NCBI RefSeq assembly: GCF_014697425.1 | Contig: NZ_JACJRU010000028.1 | Coordinates: 38,854 to 102,853 of the forward strand | Source of the DNA: Nostoc sp. FACHB-110 | GTDB lineage: Bacteria; Cyanobacteriota; Cyanobacteriia; Cyanobacteriales; Nostocaceae | DNA: 64,000 bases | Reading direction: 5' to 3' | Shown: in pieces, positions 17,550 to 26,629 of the stretch | Numbering within the stretch: position 1 is the stretch's first letter | Layout: each line of letters starts with the position of its first letter | The notes under the pieces: model-generated | What the model was told of the DNA's origin: nothing | Database searches by the model: none | Seen by the model: only the letters and a program-made list of their open reading frames with translations | Position numbers and translations under genes: made by a program

Positions 17550-18050
17550 TTATTTAGCATTATCCCTAGTAATATGAATTAGCTGATTTAAATTGTCGCC
17601 AGCTATTTTATAAGCAGTTCCAAAACCGATAACAAAACGTCCCGCACTTGGAGTAAGCTGAAAAATCCGAAAGTCACCTAAGCTTTTAAAGATTTCAATC
17701 ATTTCTCCAAAACGGTCTTGAAATTGGTCAACAATTTTAAGCCAAGTGTCCGTATCGCGTTCTATTAAAGTGGCAGTACAATCAAAACTTAAGCGCCGAC
17801 GGGCAAAAATATTATTACTTTTCGCTTCATCATCAATAAATAAAACACTCACACGCGGATTTGCATAAAGATTTTGCGTGTGTGTTGCCAAGTCGCTGAT
17901 GTAAATGTAAATGTTTTTTGCCTCATCTATGACAAAAGGCGCGTAACTACTGTTAGGTATCCCGGCTTGGCTGATAGTGCTAATGATGACACTTTGAAAC
18001 TCCTGAGGGAAACCTTCATATTCAGCTTGAGCTTTTTCTAGCTGGCTCAT
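17550..18050 (-). CDS. HugZ-like pyridoxamine-phosphate-oxidase-fold protein
   Basis: The 166-residue split-barrel protein has the PNPOx-like pattern SYAPFVIDEAKNIYIYISDL, HTQNLYANPRVSVLFIDDE, and the C-terminal SAGRFVIGFGTAY found in HugZ-type heme-utilisation proteins. HugZ proteins bind and degrade heme; some relatives only bind flavin or heme. The longer HugZ forms carry an extra C-terminal domain that this short version lacks. It is divergent from the SDR gene at 18197. Confidence 0.8.
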   Translation of the reverse strand: MSQLEKAQAEYEGFPQEFQSVIISTISQAGIPNSSYAPFVIDEAKNIYIYISDLATHTQNLYANPRVSVLFIDDEAKSNNIFARRRLSFDCTATLIERDTDTWLKIVDQFQDRFGEMIEIFKSLGDFRIFQLTPSAGRFVIGFGTAYKIAGDNLNQLIHITRDNAK

Positions 18051-18196
18051 AAGTAATTTTTTGTATGATTAGCAACTTTCGATTAAGTATTTTAGCTTTT
18101 TTGGGCGATCGCTCAAAAAATCAACGAATTACCCTAATTGTAGCCACAGCAAAAACCGATATCATGTAACAAGCAGCAAGTAATGAGGACGCAATT

Positions 18197-19681
18197 GTGA
18201 ATGATCAAAATCGTTCTCGATGGGACTTAGGCAGATTTATCAAAACCCTGTCTTACTTTGAGGTTATCCCTTTTCTCAACTGCATCCAAAAACTCATTCA
18301 AGGTCGTCCCCAAAATCAGCAAGATAGACCTAATGGAGGAAAAAAAGTGGGTGTAATCTTAGTAGCGGGCGCAACAGGCGGGCTAGGTCAAAAAGTCGTC
18401 CAAAAACTCAGACAACGCGGTTATCAAGTACGTGGCTTAGTCCGCGATATTGCCAAAGCACGGTCAATTCTTGGGAATGATGTTGACTTAGTAGTAGCAG
18501 ATATCACCAAACCCGAAACTTTAAATGGCTTAGTCATGGCGAATGTGCAAGCCGTTATTTGTTGTACAGCAGTGCGTGTCCAACCAGTTGAAGGAGACAC
18601 AGCCGATAGAGCAAAATACTATCAAGGCATTAAATTTTACCAGCCTGAAATCGTAGGTGACACTCCGGAAAACGTCGAATACCAAGGTGTCAAAAACTTA
18701 GTAGCAGCAGCAGCAAAATATCTCCCCGCCGCTAATGAAAAACTTATATTTGATTTTACCCACCCTTCGACAGAATTAAAAAATATCTGGGGTGCATTAG
18801 ATGATGTGGTGATGGGTGGTGTCAGTTCTAGTAATATTCAATTAACACAAAATACTGCTGTGTTTGCTGGTAATGTTTCCACAGCCAACTCAGGCGGATT
18901 TGCATCTGTAAGAACTAAAAATTTTGACCCACCTTTTAATTTATCTGGCTATACAGGTGTCGAATTACGCGTTAAAGGTGACGGTCAACGTTATAAAATG
19001 TTCTTGCGTCCCGATGCAACTTGGGACGGTTTAGGATACAGCTATTCTTTTGATACTGTAGCAGATACTTGGATCAATATTCGCGTTCCTTTTACAGAAT
19101 TAACTCCTGTATTTCGCGCCAAAACTGTTAAAGATGCACCATCATTAAATACTCAGAAAATTAGCTCATTTCAACTCATGTTGAGCAAATTTGAATATGA
19201 TGGGGCTTTAAATCCCAAATTTACAGCCGGTAATTTTAGTTTGCAAGTGGAATATATTAAAGCCTATGGTGGTGAGGCTTTACCACAATTTATTCTGGTC
19301 AGTTCCGCAGGGGTGACGCGTCCCGGAAGACCAGGGATTAATCTAGAAGAAGAACCACCCGCAGTCAGACTTAATGACCAATTAGGTGGAATATTAACCT
19401 GGAAATTAAAAGGCGAAGATAGTTTAAGAGTCAGTGGTATTCCTTACACAATTATTCGACCTTGCGCGTTAACACAAGAGGCCGGAGGACAAGAATTAAT
19501 CTTTGACCAAGGTGATAATATTCGCGGCAAAATCAGCCGAGAGGATGTGGCAGAACTTTGTGTACAAACGTTAGAACAAAGTCAAGCCTATAATGTCACC
19601 TTTGAAGTTAAACAAGGGGAAAATCAGGCTAATGTCATTACTTGGCAACAACTATTTTCTCAATTGCAACCTGATAAATGA
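18197..19681 (+). CDS. Atypical SDR (NmrA-like) protein with inserted CIA30 domain, HCF173-like
   Basis: The 494-residue protein begins with an atypical NAD(P)-binding Rossmann domain (VAGATGGLGQKV, Gly58 onward). A CIA30 carbohydrate-binding-like domain is inserted at about 180-355 (LDDVVMGGVSSSNI to FSLQVEYIKAYGG). The SDR fold then resumes (FILVSSAGVTRPGR, YTIIRPCALT). This layout matches plant HCF173, needed for psbA translation, and CIA30 itself is linked to complex I assembly. Start is GTG 18197, with TGAGGA upstream; the nearby ATG is out of frame. It overlaps the next gene by four bases. A photosystem role is inference. Confidence 0.85.
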   Translation: MNDQNRSRWDLGRFIKTLSYFEVIPFLNCIQKLIQGRPQNQQDRPNGGKKVGVILVAGATGGLGQKVVQKLRQRGYQVRGLVRDIAKARSILGNDVDLVVADITKPETLNGLVMANVQAVICCTAVRVQPVEGDTADRAKYYQGIKFYQPEIVGDTPENVEYQGVKNLVAAAAKYLPAANEKLIFDFTHPSTELKNIWGALDDVVMGGVSSSNIQLTQNTAVFAGNVSTANSGGFASVRTKNFDPPFNLSGYTGVELRVKGDGQRYKMFLRPDATWDGLGYSYSFDTVADTWINIRVPFTELTPVFRAKTVKDAPSLNTQKISSFQLMLSKFEYDGALNPKFTAGNFSLQVEYIKAYGGEALPQFILVSSAGVTRPGRPGINLEEEPPAVRLNDQLGGILTWKLKGEDSLRVSGIPYTIIRPCALTQEAGGQELIFDQGDNIRGKISREDVAELCVQTLEQSQAYNVTFEVKQGENQANVITWQQLFSQLQPDK

Positions 19682-20031
19682 AAAATATCAAAGTACTAAC
19701 TCTCGTTGTGGCGTTAGTATTAATTCTTTGGGGTGGTCTGTTTTCTAATACGGCATCGTCACAGCAAATTGAATCTCGCCTCAACAACTTAGAAGCAGAT
19801 GTTAATCGGCTGGAATCACGTTTTAGCCAACTCGAATCTCAACTTGGCCAAAATCGTCAGCCTTCATCTACAAGAACAACACTAACACCACGACAGTCAA
19901 GTGGTAGAGGTAATCTCTCACAATCAGAACGCGATAAAATGTTTGACCGATTAGCAACTTTAGTGGTTGAATTAAAGCAACAAGTCAATACCTTAGAGCA
20001 GCGCATTGCTAAATTAGAAACACGACGCTGA
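19678..20031 (+). CDS. Exported small coiled-coil protein
   Basis: The 117-residue protein has a signal peptide or membrane anchor (VLTLVVALVLILWGGLFSN, residues 5-23). Two coiled coils (about 29-60 and 83-115) are separated by a Ser/Thr/Arg-rich linker. Its ATGA overlap with the SDR-CIA30 gene implies translational coupling and a shared process, possibly membrane recruitment. No named family was recognised. Confidence 0.75.
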   Translation: MKNIKVLTLVVALVLILWGGLFSNTASSQQIESRLNNLEADVNRLESRFSQLESQLGQNRQPSSTRTTLTPRQSSGRGNLSQSERDKMFDRLATLVVELKQQVNTLEQRIAKLETRR

Positions 20032-20050
20032 TTGCTCAATATTAATTATT

Positions 20051-20443
20051 ATGACAGAAAACATTCAAACAACAGCCACTTACGAAGGTGGCTGTCATTG
20101 TGGTGCAGTACGCTTTCGAGTCATAGTTGACAAACACAAAGTTGATGATTGTAACTGCTCAATATGTAGCAAGAAAGGTTTTTTACATTTAATTGTGCCG
20201 CAAGATAGATTTACTTTGCTCAGAGGAGAAGATAAATTAACAACTTACAAATTTAATACCGGAGTAGCTCAACACAAATTTTGTAGCGTGTGTGGTATAC
20301 ATTCTTTTTACATTCCTCGCAGTCATCCTGATTGTGTAGATGTCAATGTCCGCTGTTTAGATAGTAATGTAATAGGTAATTTTGAAATTGTGCCTTTCGA
20401 TGGTGCAAATTGGGAAGCCAATATTCACAAGTTGATTAATTAA
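20051..20443 (+). CDS. GFA family zinc protein (Mss4-like fold)
   Basis: The 130-residue protein has the GFA/CENP-V pattern: GGCHCGAVRF (Cys15, Cys17), DCNCSICSKKG (Cys34, Cys36, Cys39) and FCSVCGIHSFY (Cys78, Cys81). These cysteines bind structural and active-site zinc. The family was named for glutathione-dependent formaldehyde activation, but many members have no known activity. It starts 19 bases after the coiled-coil gene, so it may be the third gene of that operon. Confidence 0.88.
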   Translation: MTENIQTTATYEGGCHCGAVRFRVIVDKHKVDDCNCSICSKKGFLHLIVPQDRFTLLRGEDKLTTYKFNTGVAQHKFCSVCGIHSFYIPRSHPDCVDVNVRCLDSNVIGNFEIVPFDGANWEANIHKLIN

Positions 20444-21218
20444 TACTCATCATCTCCCCGAATTTTTGAAGAAGTCAGGTAGCTGAATTTTCATTTTTTT
20501 ATTTAACACGAATTTGAAAAATGATTGCCATTTCCCATCCAAAATCAAAAATCCTAACATTGTGTGAATTTGATGATTTGGACGAAACAGTAACGATTTC
20601 AGCTATCTCCAACTTAGGTTACTGAGGCACAACTACCGTGATGATACTTTTGTTATCAATCAGGCAAAAATATTTAGAATAGCAGAATTTGATAATTTAG
20701 CTCCCTATTTATATACATAGTAAAAATAACTTTTTTATTTACACAATAATTTTATTAAAGTCGAAAATTCGTAGAACATTGAGAGAATATAGAAAAATTT
20801 GAGGAGATTGTCAACAATCTTTCTCAGTATCTAATTTTTGCTGTTATGTTGGAAAAATTTGACCTCATATCCGGGTAATCAAGGATGATGCTGACAATTT
20901 GTGCAAAATCTCTGCTTCCTGGAATGGTCTTAATGATAAGTCTTTCGCCAGATGCGATAGTACTGATAAAGCATTTTTTTAAGAAGAAATGCAAAATATT
21001 TATTTTTGTAGAGAAAATACTAAGGAAATCTGAGGAAAATAGAAAAACAACAAAAATAGATTGTATAACAGGATGTATAGGAGTGAATTGATATCTATTA
21101 GCCTTTTTGATGTTCTGACATAATTCATTAACTGAATAGGATGCTTAAGTCTGCATCTAAAAATTATTCAGATTATGCCAGTTGATTGGCTTATCGTTTT
21201 GAATAAGGGCAAATTTCT
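20444..21218. other. Gene-poor AT-rich intergenic region (775 bp)
   Basis: It starts with a degenerate CCCCGA hairpin (20452-20483). The rest is AT-rich with poly-A/T tracts. A possible 68-codon frame at 20885 is Lys/Ile-rich, lacks a ribosome binding site and was not accepted. No RNA gene was recognised. Confidence 0.5.
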
Positions 21219-21593
21219 ATGAATCAACCATATCTTTCTCCTGATGATTTCCCCACTCATAGAACAACAATAATTAGTGAAGTATTACTTAGCCAACTAG
21301 AAGAAACAATTAAACATCGCTTTTTTTTAGTTTGCGATCGCACAGTCCGTGTTTTATTATCAAGTTGTCACTGGTATTTCAAAATCAATAGCGGTATTCT
21401 CATATTAATCATGGTTTGTCATGATATAGAAAGCTATCAAAATATTATGATGACTGTTCCCTATTTAGCTGATAAGTTAAAACGTTTTGCCAATCAAGCT
21501 AAAATTAGTATTAGTTCTCCAGTCAACCAAGGTATTCCTTGGGTTATTGGTATCAATGATATTTTTCCTGGGGAAGATTCATCTCATATGTAA
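21219..21593 (+). CDS. Conserved-looking hypothetical protein (124 aa)
   Basis: The 124-residue protein is not membrane-bound. It contains alternating hydrophobic stretches (WYFKINSGILILIMVCHDIE; VPYLADKLKRFANQAK) that suggest a compact alpha/beta domain, and HIP1 is used within it, so codon context is native. No family was recognised. A strong bidirectional hairpin separates it from asnS. Confidence 0.6.
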   Translation: MNQPYLSPDDFPTHRTTIISEVLLSQLEETIKHRFFLVCDRTVRVLLSSCHWYFKINSGILILIMVCHDIESYQNIMMTVPYLADKLKRFANQAKISISSPVNQGIPWVIGINDIFPGEDSSHM

Positions 21594-21630
21594 ATCACAC
21601 ATAGCAGTGATAATTTAATTGTCACAATCA

Positions 21631-21663
21631 AGCTCCCCGAATTCTTTACGAAGTCGGGGAGCT
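21631..21663. terminator. Bidirectional terminator hairpin between convergent genes
   Basis: AGCTCCCCGA pairs perfectly with TCGGGGAGCT (10 bp) around a 13-base loop. A TTTTG run follows on the plus strand. It sits between the hypothetical gene (plus) and asnS (minus). Confidence 0.8.
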
Positions 21664-21685
21664 AAACTTTTGTTGTGATAAAGTT

Positions 21686-23077
21686 TTAAAACTCAGCATT
21701 TTGGGGTGTACGCGGAAACGGAATTACATCCCGAATATTGCCCATACCCGTCATAAATTGTACAAGTCTTTCAAAACCTAAACCAAAACCCGCGTGAGGT
21801 ACAGTTCCAAAACGGCGTAAGTCTAAATACCACCACAAATCTTCGGGTTTCATTCCTTGCGCTATAACTCGACGTTCTAAAACATCTAAACGTTCTTCTC
21901 TTTGCGAACCGCCGATAATTTCACCAATTTTTGGCGCAAGAATATCCATTGCCCGCACGGTTTTTTCATCATCATTCAACCGCATATAAAATGCTTTAAT
22001 TTGTGCAGGATAATCTGTGACAATTACAGGCTTTTTAAATAGCTGTTCTGCCAGATAGCGCTCGTGTTCTGATTGTAAATCTAAACCCCAACTTACAGGA
22101 TATTCAAATTTAACATCTGCTTTTTCTAACAACTTAACAGCATCTGTATAAGTCAGACGTTCAAATTGATTATTAACAATATTTTCGGCTGTGGCTATAA
22201 CAGTATTATCAATGCGCTCATTGAAAAACTGCATATCTTCTGGGCATTTTTCTAACACATAATTAAAAATATGCTTGAGAAATGCCTCGGCTAAATCCAT
22301 ATCACCTTCTAAATCACAAAATGCCATTTCTGGCTCAACCATCCAAAATTCTGCGAGGTGGCGAGAGGTGTTAGAATTTTCGGCACGGAAGGTGGGGCCA
22401 AAGGTGTAGACGTTAGAAAAAGCCATTGCCATGACTTCTGCTTCTAACTGTCCACTAACTGTTAAATATGTGGGTTTAGCGAAAAAGTCTTGCGTATAAT
22501 CTATAGCTTGGTTGTCAGTGCGGGGAACGTTTTTGAGATCGAAACTAGTGACACTAAATAATTCACCTGCACCTTCGCAATCACTGGCGGTAATAATGGG
22601 AGTGTGTACCCACAAAAAGCCGCGTTCTTGAAAAAATTGGTGAATGGCTGTAGAACACGCATTTCTGACGCGGAAAACTGCACCAAAGGAATTTGTACGC
22701 GATCGCAAATGTCCAATCGTGCGTAAAAATTCAAAAGAGTGGCGTTTCTTTTGCAAAGGATAAGTTTCGGGATCAGCTTCACCGTAGACTTTCACCGCCT
22801 CGGCTTTTAATTCAATACGCTGTCCTTTCCCTTGCGAAGCTACCAGTACGCCGTTAACTTCCACCGACGCGCCTGTATTAAGTTTTTTTAAAATTGCCTC
22901 GTAGTCTGGCAAATCTTGATTGATGACAACTTGCAAATTCGCTAGTGATGAACCGTCGTTGACTTCAATAAAAGCAAAACCTTTTAAGTCACGCTTTGTT
23001 CTTACCCAGCCTTGAACCACAAGAGACTCATCCGGTTGACCACTTCGCAATATTTCTGCAACTCGTCTACTTACCAT
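21686..23077 (-). CDS. asnS: Asparaginyl-tRNA synthetase
   Basis: The 463-residue class IIb synthetase has the OB-fold anticodon-binding domain (LVVQGWVRTKRDLKGFAFIEVNDGSS), motif 2 region FRAENSNTSRHLAEFWMVEPEMAF and motif 3 GFGLGFERLVQFMTGMGNIRDVIPFPRTP. It attaches Asn to tRNA-Asn. ATG 23077 (MVSRRVAEIL) matches family N-termini; an upstream TTG at 23086 adds only three residues. It is a housekeeping gene with full family length. Confidence 0.97.
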   Translation of the reverse strand: MVSRRVAEILRSGQPDESLVVQGWVRTKRDLKGFAFIEVNDGSSLANLQVVINQDLPDYEAILKKLNTGASVEVNGVLVASQGKGQRIELKAEAVKVYGEADPETYPLQKKRHSFEFLRTIGHLRSRTNSFGAVFRVRNACSTAIHQFFQERGFLWVHTPIITASDCEGAGELFSVTSFDLKNVPRTDNQAIDYTQDFFAKPTYLTVSGQLEAEVMAMAFSNVYTFGPTFRAENSNTSRHLAEFWMVEPEMAFCDLEGDMDLAEAFLKHIFNYVLEKCPEDMQFFNERIDNTVIATAENIVNNQFERLTYTDAVKLLEKADVKFEYPVSWGLDLQSEHERYLAEQLFKKPVIVTDYPAQIKAFYMRLNDDEKTVRAMDILAPKIGEIIGGSQREERLDVLERRVIAQGMKPEDLWWYLDLRRFGTVPHAGFGLGFERLVQFMTGMGNIRDVIPFPRTPQNAEF

Positions 23078-23166
23078 ATTATGCAATCGATATGACTTCG
23101 ATATAAGGAATACAACTATTTTATGAATGCTAACAGCTAATTCATTTCAACATCCAATCATTGAGC

Positions 23167-23535
23167 TTACCCAGCCCAGGATTTTAGTATCCAGCCTATG
23201 ATAACGCCCATTCCACCGAAGCGGACGATTTGCCAGAAAGGTTTTTTTAGGCTATGCCAAGAAAATAACCGACTTTCTAAATTGATTTCTAGCAAATCTA
23301 ATTGTTTTTGAATTTGCTGTAACTCAGCTTTGATTTCTCGTGTTTGAGGTTTATTGTCTCTTAGCTCTTGCTTTTTTTGTTGCCATTCTGCCTTTTGCTG
23401 TTGATCCTGCTTAACTTGAGTGTATCGTTCTTTAATTAAGATGAGCGATCGCTCTACTTGGTCTAATTCCTGTTCAAAATCCGGCTCTTGATTTTCTTCT
23501 TTAGAAGAATTATGTGATTTTTTAGGCGGCTTCAT
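23167..23535 (-). CDS. Coiled-coil protein with C-terminal membrane anchor
   Basis: The 122-residue protein is highly charged. Residues about 20-90 form a coiled coil (repeated Gln/Lys/Glu heptads), and a single TM near the end (IVRFGGMGVIIGWIL) gives a tail-anchored layout. No family was recognised. It is divergent from the DUF6439-like gene. Confidence 0.65.
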   Translation of the reverse strand: MKPPKKSHNSSKEENQEPDFEQELDQVERSLILIKERYTQVKQDQQQKAEWQQKKQELRDNKPQTREIKAELQQIQKQLDLLEINLESRLFSWHSLKKPFWQIVRFGGMGVIIGWILKSWAG

Positions 23536-23608
23536 TGACTGGTAGTAAATTAAGATTAATCTAATGCCAATAGTTAAAAGTTACTAATCAATCCCCAAAT
23601 TTATCAAT

Positions 23609-23926
23609 ATGGAATCTCTTAATACTCAGAACTCAGCACTCAGCACTCAGCACTCAGCACTTAGAACTCAGCACTTAGAACTCAGCACTCAAGAACTAGC
23701 ACAAGTCCTCATGGAAAGACTCACCATCTCTCCTAACGATTGGCATCGCCTCAAGTCTAACCGCAATTCTCGTGCTAGTGAACAAGTAGCGGCGGCACTG
23801 GTATATCTCCTCAAAAATCAACCAGAAGAAGCCCTTCCCCGTTTAGAACAAGCTGTAGGCTGGTTAGATAAATCAATATCTGCACCCCCATGTCCGACAC
23901 ATGGACACAACAGACAAGAAAGTTAA
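23609..23926 (+). CDS. DUF6439-like protein with repeat-encoded N-terminus
   Basis: The 105-residue protein has a conserved-looking core from about residue 28 (STQELAQVLMERLTISPNDW to QPEEALPRLEQAVGWLDKSI) resembling the cyanobacterial DUF6439 family. Residues 5-27 (NTQNSALSTQHSALRTQHLE) are encoded by a heptamer repeat and are unlikely to be ancestral. A later in-frame ATG at 23711 would remove them but would cut into the core. Function is unknown. Confidence 0.7.
   Translation: MESLNTQNSALSTQHSALRTQHLELSTQELAQVLMERLTISPNDWHRLKSNRNSRASEQVAAALVYLLKNQPEEALPRLEQAVGWLDKSISAPPCPTHGHNRQES
23621..23695. repeat. Heptamer repeat inside a coding sequence
   Basis: About ten copies of ACTCAGC/ACTTAGA-type heptamers run in frame through codons 5-29 of the DUF6439-like gene. 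Seven is not a multiple of three, so the encoded peptide repeats every 21 bases (three heptamers, seven residues: TQHSALS-like). Confidence 0.9.
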
Positions 23927-24401
23927 CTAGTTTTTATTGAGTAAAATAGCAGTCCTATTTGGGATATGAACAAACGATACTAGCGAGACAAGGTAGACAC
24001 GGGAGAGATGTTTGTCAATCATTGAGGATTTCTATAGCATCACAAATTGACAGCGTTGTTCATCCCAATGAGGTACATTCATATAGCCTCTAGCCTCTAA
24101 CCCCTAATAACTTGTACTACACCAACCGGAAAACGCTGTATGTCTTAACGACAGAACTCTGTGTAGTTACGACAGTAACTTGTGTCCTAACGACAGAACT
24201 TTGTGTTTTAAGGACACCAGTTGTTGTCCTAATGACAGAACTTTGTGTTCTAACTACAGAATTGTTTATTTAGATAGTACTGTTGATGAGCGAGCGCACT
24301 GATTTTTAGTGTTTGCCACCCAATGATAACAATCTTCTCTTTCTCTTTGAGTTACTATCGCAAAGGATTAAGTTAAAGGCAGATAATCGTGAGAAAGCAT
24401 T
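23927..24401. other. Intergenic region upstream of the DUF262 operon
   Basis: It holds the six-unit 21-bp array (24141-24266), a conserved 40-base tail after it, and AT-rich sequence before the operon's first ATG. It has no accepted gene. HIP1 sites are absent from here through the whole operon. Confidence 0.7.
24141..24266. promoter_or_regulatory. Six-unit 21-bp repeat array, possible operator or iteron
   Basis: Six contiguous 21-base units follow the core TGTCCTAACGACAGAAC. Each contains an imperfect TGTC-N5-GACA dyad. Units 1, 3 and 5 begin TGTC; units 2, 4 and 6 begin TGTA or TGTT, so a 42-base alternation is visible. A period of two helical turns would place all sites on one face of DNA. 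A near-identical array occurs at 28393-28518, including about 40 bases of downstream sequence (TTGATGAGCG...GCACTGATTT). It lies 135 bases before the DUF262 gene. Confidence 0.75.
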
Positions 24402-25538
24402 ATGACAGATTCCAATCATATCAAGTTAGACATACTAGAGGAAGAAAATGAAATAGAACAAAATGATATTGAGCCAGAAGAAGAGTTTATTAATGAACCT
24501 TTTGACCCTAATCTTATTCGTGTTGATACTCGACCAATGACTATTGACCTGGTGTTGAAAAGAATTAAATTCAATGAAATTGATCTTGCTCCTGAATTTC
24601 AACGTCAAGATGGTATTTGGACACCTACTGCTGAAAGTAGACTGATTGAATCAATTTTGATTCGTATACCACTTCCAGCATTTTATATGGATGCTACTAA
24701 TGATAACAAATGGCTAGTTATCGATGGTCTCCAAAGGTTGAGTACACTAAGAAAATTTGCTATTGAAAAAACACTTATTCTACAAAATTTAGAATTTTTA
24801 ATACATCTTAATGGCAAGAAATATGATGACTTACCTCGCAACTATCAACGTCGTATAGAAGAAACATATATTACAGTTTACTTAATTGATAAAGGAACTC
24901 CTCCTGAAGTTAAATATAATATTTTCAGAAGAATTAACACAGGAGGAGTTCCTCTTTCGCCTCAAGAACTCCGTCATGCTTTAAATCCAGGTCAAGCTAC
25001 AAAATTTTTAGATAAACTTGCTAAATCTCAAGAATTTAAAACAGTTACTAACATCACAAAAGCTCGGCAAAAACGTATGGATGATCATGAATTTGTTTTA
25101 GGTTTTATAGCTTTTTATTTAATGCCTTATGAAACTTATCCAATTAAACATGGTAGAGACTATTTTTTAAATGAGGCTATGATAAAAATTAACAAAATGA
25201 CTCAGGATAAACTTTATGAAATAGAAGAAAAATTTAAATTTGCTGTTATGACAGCTTATTCTGTATTTGGTAAATATGCTTTTAGAAAAATTTTTAATAA
25301 TAATCAAAAAATGCAACCTTTAAATAAATCTTTGTTTGAGGGTTGGTCTGTTACCTTTAGTAAATTAAATAACCAAGAAGCTGAATTAATAAAACAACGC
25401 AAAGATAAGGTTATCAATGAGTTTATCAAATATATTGAACATGATGAGGAATTTGTAAAGTCGATATCTCAAGCAGCAGATAAAGTTAATTATAGGTTTC
25501 AGATCATCGAGAAAATTGTGAAAGAAGTACTATCATGA
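24402..25538 (+). CDS. DUF262 domain protein, first gene of three-gene operon
   Basis: The 378-residue protein has an acidic N-terminus (1-38), then a DUF262 (ParB/GmrS-like) domain with FQRQDGIWTP (67-76), IRIPLPAFY, and the signature DGLQRLSTL (Asp108, Gln111, Arg112). The family helix NIFRRINTGGVPLSPQELRH follows. DUF262 domains in GmrSD and SspE bind or hydrolyse nucleotides and take part in DNA restriction. Here the usual DUF1524 HNH half is missing; the C-terminal 150 residues are Lys-rich and unassigned. Its TGA overlaps the next ATG. A stress or defence function is inferred from family and context. Confidence 0.85.
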   Translation: MTDSNHIKLDILEEENEIEQNDIEPEEEFINEPFDPNLIRVDTRPMTIDLVLKRIKFNEIDLAPEFQRQDGIWTPTAESRLIESILIRIPLPAFYMDATNDNKWLVIDGLQRLSTLRKFAIEKTLILQNLEFLIHLNGKKYDDLPRNYQRRIEETYITVYLIDKGTPPEVKYNIFRRINTGGVPLSPQELRHALNPGQATKFLDKLAKSQEFKTVTNITKARQKRMDDHEFVLGFIAFYLMPYETYPIKHGRDYFLNEAMIKINKMTQDKLYEIEEKFKFAVMTAYSVFGKYAFRKIFNNNQKMQPLNKSLFEGWSVTFSKLNNQEAELIKQRKDKVINEFIKYIEHDEEFVKSISQAADKVNYRFQIIEKIVKEVLS

Positions 25539-26629
25539 TTAGTTTATTAAAATTAAAAAATTTTAAAACTTTTGAGGAACAATCAATTGAGTTAAAAACA
25601 CTAACCTTGCTTTCTGGGCTTAACAGTACAGGTAAATCTTCAGTTATTCAGTCATTTTTGCTGCTGCGTCAATCTTATCAACAAGATTTATTACCTACCG
25701 TCGGTTTAGCTCTAAATGGTGATTTAGTTTGCATAGGTACGGCTCAAGATGCCTTATTTGAGGCAGCAAAAGAAGACTCAATTGGTTTTGAAGTATTTTG
25801 GAGAAATGGAGCAAAAGGTACATGGCTGTTTGACTATAACAGGGAAGCAGATGTTCTAACTCTTGCATCACAACCAACATCCTCGGATATATATCAATTA
25901 AGTCTTTTCAACGATAAATTTCACTACTTGCAAGCAGAGCGTGTTGGCCCAAGAACCTACTTTGAGATATCTGATTTTCAAGTAAGACAGCATCAACAAC
26001 TGGGCAATCAAGGACAATACACTGCATATTATCTCTCTGTTTATAGAGATAAAAATATTCCCAACACTCAACTTAATCATCCCAACGCTACATCTTTAAA
26101 TCTCAAAGATCAAGTGGAAGCATGGATGGGAGAAGTTAGCCCAGGAACAAGACTGGAAATAAAGTCTAATCCAGATATGGATTTAGTGAGTTTTCAATAC
26201 TCCTACGGTCTGAGCAATCCTTACCGCGCTACTAATGTCGGTTTTGGTCTTACTTACACTTTGCCAATTATTGTTGCAGTACTCGCATCAGAGCCTGATA
26301 CACTAATTCTAGTTGAAAACCCGGAAGCTCATCTTCATCCTAGAGGACAAGCTAAAATGGGTGAATTGTTAGCACTTGCGGCTAGTTGCGGTGTTCAAGT
26401 AGTCATAGAAACTCACAGTGACCACGTTTTAAACGGAATTCGTCTTGCTGTTCATCGTCGTAATCTTGACTATCAAGAGGTGCAATTACACTATTTTCAG
26501 CGTCAAGAAAAAGAAGGTCAAGTTTTTACAGAAGTTTTGTCTCCACGTATTAATCGTCATGGAAGAATTGACAAATGGCCTGATGGTTTCTTTGATCAAA
26601 TGGAAAAAGATTTGATGGAGTTGATGTAA
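25535..26629 (+). CDS. AAA/ABC-type ATPase with DUF3696 C-terminus
   Basis: The 364-residue OLD/RecF-like ATPase has the Walker A GLNSTGKS (28-35), an ABC-like signature region (NVGFGLTYTLPI), Walker B LILVENPEAHLHP, and switch His in VVIETHSDHVLNGIRLA. The last 45 residues (LSPRINRHGRIDKWPDGFFD) match DUF3696. No TOPRIM nuclease is fused, unlike OLD proteins. It overlaps the DUF262 gene by four bases and abuts the third gene, so equal expression is expected. DUF262-DUF3696 neighbours occur elsewhere as recalled; function of the pair is not established. Confidence 0.88.
   Translation: MISLLKLKNFKTFEEQSIELKTLTLLSGLNSTGKSSVIQSFLLLRQSYQQDLLPTVGLALNGDLVCIGTAQDALFEAAKEDSIGFEVFWRNGAKGTWLFDYNREADVLTLASQPTSSDIYQLSLFNDKFHYLQAERVGPRTYFEISDFQVRQHQQLGNQGQYTAYYLSVYRDKNIPNTQLNHPNATSLNLKDQVEAWMGEVSPGTRLEIKSNPDMDLVSFQYSYGLSNPYRATNVGFGLTYTLPIIVAVLASEPDTLILVENPEAHLHPRGQAKMGELLALAASCGVQVVIETHSDHVLNGIRLAVHRRNLDYQEVQLHYFQRQEKEGQVFTEVLSPRINRHGRIDKWPDGFFDQMEKDLMELM

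Noticed and set aside
20885..21091. 68-codon frame in the 20.4-21.2 kb gap
   Set aside because: Lys/Ile-rich low-GC translation, no ribosome binding site and no recognisable family.
24141..24266. CRISPR array
   Set aside because: Units are contiguous 21-mers with no unique spacers, and there are no cas genes nearby.
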